Below are positions 21,795-23,942 of a stretch of DNA of 23,942 nucleotides, piece by piece. How positions within the stretch are numbered: the stretch's first letter is position 1; each line of letters starts with the position of its first letter. The position numbers and the translations under genes are program-made. The stretch lies in contig JBQTIQ010000045.1 in NCBI GenBank assembly GCA_052387955.1, positions 1 through 23,942 of the forward strand. Direction: 5' to 3'. The notes under the pieces are model-generated. The model saw only the letters and a program-made list of their open reading frames with translations. It had not been told where the DNA came from and made no database searches. Source of the DNA: JBQTIQ01 sp052387955. Lineage in GTDB: Bacteria; Actinomycetota; Acidimicrobiia; Acidimicrobiales; JACDCH01.

Positions 21795-22222
21795 TGCAGC
21801 TGGACCTCTCGAAGGGTGCGGCGGTTGGCGCTTACTCCGCCAGCGTGCTCACAGGCGCCCACTGGCATGCGCTTGTGTCTGCCGCACCCTCGACCAGCGC
21901 CAGAAGAGTAAATCGAGCCGGCGGCCAGGCCAAGCCCGAGAGGGAGTACCCATCGTCGCCCACCACTACAGCCCTCGCCTCTAAGGAGGGCGTAGCATTG
22001 ATAATCGTGGCCGCTTTGGACTGGAATGAGGAAAAGTACGACGAGCGAGACTACGAGTAGCTCAAGTGCCAAGATGAGCAGTGCCCTAGCACGCCAACGT
22101 TCACTGAATTCAGTCTTGTCGTTACTCAATTTTTCTCTGCTGGTGGCAACGGCTGCCCACGACGGGAACTGGTGATGGTTGTGCGACTGACGAGTCACGC
22201 AACTCGAAGCGAGCTTACCCAC
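21686..22222 (-). CDS. Hypothetical membrane protein, possibly broken at its 3' end
   Basis: The frame spans 178 residues from a GTG at 22222. A TTG at 22129, reading SNDKTEFSERWRAR directly before a strong membrane segment (ALLILALELLVVSLVVLF), is the more protein-like start. A second weaker hydrophobic stretch (VLPLGLGLAAGSIY) follows. The last 60 residues, from the direct-repeat region on, look non-coding (Arg/Cys/Trp-rich) and overlap the 81-residue frame. A frameshift or recombination at the repeat may have joined unrelated sequence. No family is recognised. Confidence 0.35.
   Translation of the reverse strand: MGKLASSCVTRQSHNHHQFPSWAAVATSREKLSNDKTEFSERWRARALLILALELLVVSLVVLFLIPVQSGHDYQCYALLRGEGCSGGRRWVLPLGLGLAAGSIYSSGAGRGCGRHKRMPVGACEHAGGVSANRRTLREVQLQWPDLSVTIWSRPLTCPWVSCRSSLRPCRVPLVAQI
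21835..21875 (+). repeat. Direct repeat, copy 2, in the low-GC island
   Basis: This matches 21273-21314: it begins CTCCGCCAG and ends GGCATGCGCTTG. Both copies lie in the same orientation, about 560 bp apart, and flank a segment of different composition. Confidence 0.65.
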
Positions 22223-22509
22223 CTATGTCGCTGGCCTATCTCTCCGCAGACACTAGTCGCCTGGACCGGGTTGAAACAGAATGAGTACGACCCAGCAACC
22301 CACATCCTGTCCACGGTCTGGACTAGGTCAACGGCTGCGATCATTTCATGATCGTCGAATAGAATGATCGTTTGCCCTATCCGTTCCGTCTCGTACCATT
22401 GTGACTGTGCTCGGAGGCCAGCACCTACTTGCTCATCCGTACGAGCAACCGCATCTCCAATCATTGCAGCAAGTGGAGCAAGGAGCTGGTCGTTACGAAC
22501 GACTTCCAC
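22195..22509 (-). CDS. Hypothetical protein, probably truncated at its N-terminus by the ISL3-type element
   Basis: The product is 104 residues from a GTG at 22509. The sequence is protein-like, with mixed helix (LLAPLAAMIGDAVART) and strands (GQTIILFDDHEMIAAVDLVQ). The frame stays open upstream through about 22550, where the mobile-element end lies, so the original start may have been lost. No family is recognised. Composition is lower in GC than the flanking regions. The next minus-strand frame overlaps it by 28 bases. Confidence 0.45.
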   Translation of the reverse strand: MEVVRNDQLLAPLAAMIGDAVARTDEQVGAGLRAQSQWYETERIGQTIILFDDHEMIAAVDLVQTVDRMWVAGSYSFCFNPVQATSVCGEIGQRHRWVSSLRVA

Positions 22510-22539
22510 GACGGCCTGCTCTGCGGGGACGCCTTTGGC

Positions 22540-23774
22540 GGCGCTTCGCGTTTAGGCGGGGTTTGACGGGCTGAGGGTCCGCGGTTGGGGTCGGGGGTCT
22601 CGGCCATGGTTCGGGTGTCGAAGCCTGAGCATGGAGGAGACCCCCGTGGGGTTGGACCGTAGGCGTTGGGGCGAGTTGATCGTGGGACTAGAGGGGGTCG
22701 AGGTCCTGGAGGTCGCTCGGGGCAATGACGGGCGCCTGTGGGTGGTGATCGAGACGACCGACCGGTTGGCGTGGTGCTCGGTGTGCGGGGTGCGGGCGGT
22801 GGTGAAGGACCGGCCACGGGCCTATCTGGCGGATCTGGCGGCGTTCGGTTCGCCGGTGACGGTGTTGTGGGTGAAACGGCGGTGGGCGTGCTCGGAGCCG
22901 TTGTGCGAGAAGGAGTCCTGGACCGAGGACCGAGCTGATGTCGCCCCCGCGGGACGGCCGGCGATGACTACTCGGGCGGGGTTGTGGGCGACGCGGGAGG
23001 TCGGTGCTCATGTGCACACGGTGAGCTACGTGGCGGGCCAGTTGGGGGGTGGCGTGGCACACGGTCATGGACGCCGTGCGGTATTGGGGTGAGGCGTTGA
23101 TCGAGGACCCGGGCCGGGTCGGGACGACCGAGGCGTTGGGGGTGGACGAGACCAAGTTCCTGGCCGCCCAGGTGCAACGCTCGACGAGCTGGGTCTCGGC
23201 GGTCTGTGACCTCAAACGGCGATCGGTGATCGATGTGGTCGAGGGCCGTCACGGCCCCGAGCTCAGCGGCTGGCTGGCCGGCCAGGAACAGAACTGGAAA
23301 GAGGCGGTGGCGGTGTCGGTGACCGACTTGCATGAACCGTTCCGGCGCACCTTGGGCGACCATCTCCCGAATGCCACGGCGGTGGCTGACCCGTTCCATG
23401 TAGTCGGTGTCGGGACCCGGGTGCTGGACCGGGCCCGGCGGCGGGCCCAGCAGGAGACGTCCGGGCATCGGGGCCGCAAGCACGATCCGCTCTACCGGGG
23501 CCGCAAACTGTTGACCTTGGCCGCCGAACGCCTCGACGACAAGGCGCAGGACAAGCTGGCCGGCCTGTTGGCCGCCGGTGATCCCGGAGGGGAGGCCACG
23601 AGGCGTGGGCCACCAAGGAAGCCCTGCGGGAGCTGTACACGATGTGGGGTCAGCCTGATGTTGCCGAGGTGTGGTTCGACGGGCTCGTCGAGGACTGCAA
23701 ACAAGCCAAGGGCCCCGAGGTCCGGGGCCTGGCCCGCACCCTCACCCTCACCCAATGGCGCTCGGCCATCCTGG
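22540..23774 (+). mobile_element. ISL3-family insertion sequence, degenerate and 3'-truncated
   Basis: The transposase is of ISL3 type. The left end is placed near GGCGCTTCGCG (22540-22550), which resembles the GGCTCTTC-type ISL3 terminus as I recall it, and GC content rises there. The right end is missing because an IS21-type end begins at 23775 inside the transposase gene. The boundaries are inferred. Confidence 0.6.
22631..23774 (+). pseudogene. ISL3-family transposase, frameshifted twice and interrupted
   Basis: The N-terminal zinc-binding part is intact: CSVC near residue 50 and ACSEPLC near 85-91, then the helix-turn-helix region. At about 23045 a run of six G has one base too many: removing one G joins SYVAGQLG to VAWHTVMDAVRYWG. 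The second segment carries the DDE residues LGVDETKFLA and VADPFHVV. At about 23595 a second shift separates AAGDPGGEA from EAWATKEALRELYT, returning to the first frame. The gene stops after QWRSAIL, where the IS21-type end begins, so the final catalytic Glu and C-terminus are lost. It cannot encode an active transposase as read. Confidence 0.85.
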
Positions 23775-23942
23775 TGTCAACGGCCATCGTGAAGTCCCCG
23801 GTGGTGGCCAGCGAAAGTCCCCACCTGGGTTAGCTCTTTGAGGGCTTGGTCGTGCGGCGTCCTCCTTGGGTCTTGGCTTCGCGCATGCGGTAGCTCTCGC
23901 CTTCGGTGATGACGACGACGGCGTGGTGGAGGAGCCGGTCGA
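23775..23942 (-). mobile_element. IS21-family element end, running off the window
   Basis: The terminus starts TGTCAACGGCC at 23775. AAGTCCCC occurs twice (23792-23799 and 23815-23822), like the multiple terminal repeats of IS21-type ends. The istB tail follows on the minus strand. The element is inserted in the ISL3-type transposase gene, so it arrived later. Its other end is outside the window. Confidence 0.75.
23830..23942 (-). CDS. istB: IstB-like ATPase, IS21 family (C-terminal fragment, cut by window edge)
   Basis: The last 36 codons are visible: DRLLHHAVVVITEGESYRM then REAKTQGGRR and a short basic tail to the TAA. The block LLHHAVVVITEGESYRMRE is the typical C-terminal end of IstB, the AAA+ helper that selects targets for the IstA transposase. 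The rest, and istA, lie beyond the window. It is too short to be found by length-based gene calling. No defect is seen in the visible part. Confidence 0.85.
   Translation of the reverse strand, partial: DRLLHHAVVVITEGESYRMREAKTQGGRRTTKPSKS

Noticed and set aside
21273..21875. Direct repeats as true attL/attR of a tRNA-integrated element
   Set aside because: The repeat does not include the tRNA 3' end, the copies have diverged, and no integrase is visible; kept only as a repeat.
21845..22060. 71-residue plus-strand frame in the low-GC island
   Set aside because: No ribosome site or family pattern; the opposite strand carries a more protein-like frame with a membrane segment.
23045..23060. 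Programmed frameshift in the ISL3-type transposase
   Set aside because: A second, unrelated shift and the IS21-type interruption make simple decay or sequence error more likely; ISL3 transposases are normally read in one frame.

Overview
The window is very GC-rich, and most genes show strong G/C bias at third codon positions. Many have GTG or TTG starts. The gene content (ECF sigma with a non-zinc anti-sigma, CWB2 cell-wall repeats, SoxR, GH130, possible leaderless starts) points to an actinobacterium. A deep-branching lineage such as Acidimicrobiia is my inference only; no rRNA or other phylogenetic marker is present.

Layout. (1) 1-2010, minus strand: an ECF sigma factor overlaps by ATGA with a 434-residue membrane-anchored partner. 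The partner's outer part is about sixteen LP-octapeptide repeats followed by a Gly/Leu tail, and a very strong G/C hairpin lies downstream. (2) 2210-5429, plus strand: an MhpD-type hydratase, a luciferase-like flavin monooxygenase and an MFS exporter form a compact run. A convergent Baeyer-Villiger-type flavin monooxygenase lies at 5463-6950. (3) 7055-10722, plus strand: an ABC1/UbiB-type kinase, a cation diffusion facilitator and an FkbM methyltransferase. (4) 10762-13753: RsgA GTPase with a possible tiny leader ORF, a PRC-barrel protein, a divergent SoxR-type [2Fe-2S] MerR regulator and a cold-shock protein with a 5' leader hairpin. (5) 13810-18827, carbohydrate cluster: a minus-strand GT4 glycosyltransferase diverges from a three-gene operon. 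That operon encodes a second GT4, an alpha/alpha-toroid-like protein and a GH130 phosphorylase-type enzyme, with both junctions overlapping by GTGA. (6) 18979-20984, minus strand: a secreted protein with three CWB2 repeats fused to an M23-like domain, overlapping a small lipoprotein gene. (7) 21160-23942: tRNA-Ser(UGA), then a lower-GC accessory stretch with orphan small ORFs and a diverged direct repeat. A twice-frameshifted ISL3-family element follows, interrupted by the end of an IS21-family element that runs off the window.

The most unusual items are the sigma/repeat-protein pair, the GT4-toroid-GH130 operon, the CWB2-M23/lipoprotein pair, the structured leaders and inverted repeats around rsgA, PRC, soxR and csp, and a roughly 60-bp intergenic element present twice. 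No CRISPR array, rRNA gene, phage module or recognisable defence system was seen.
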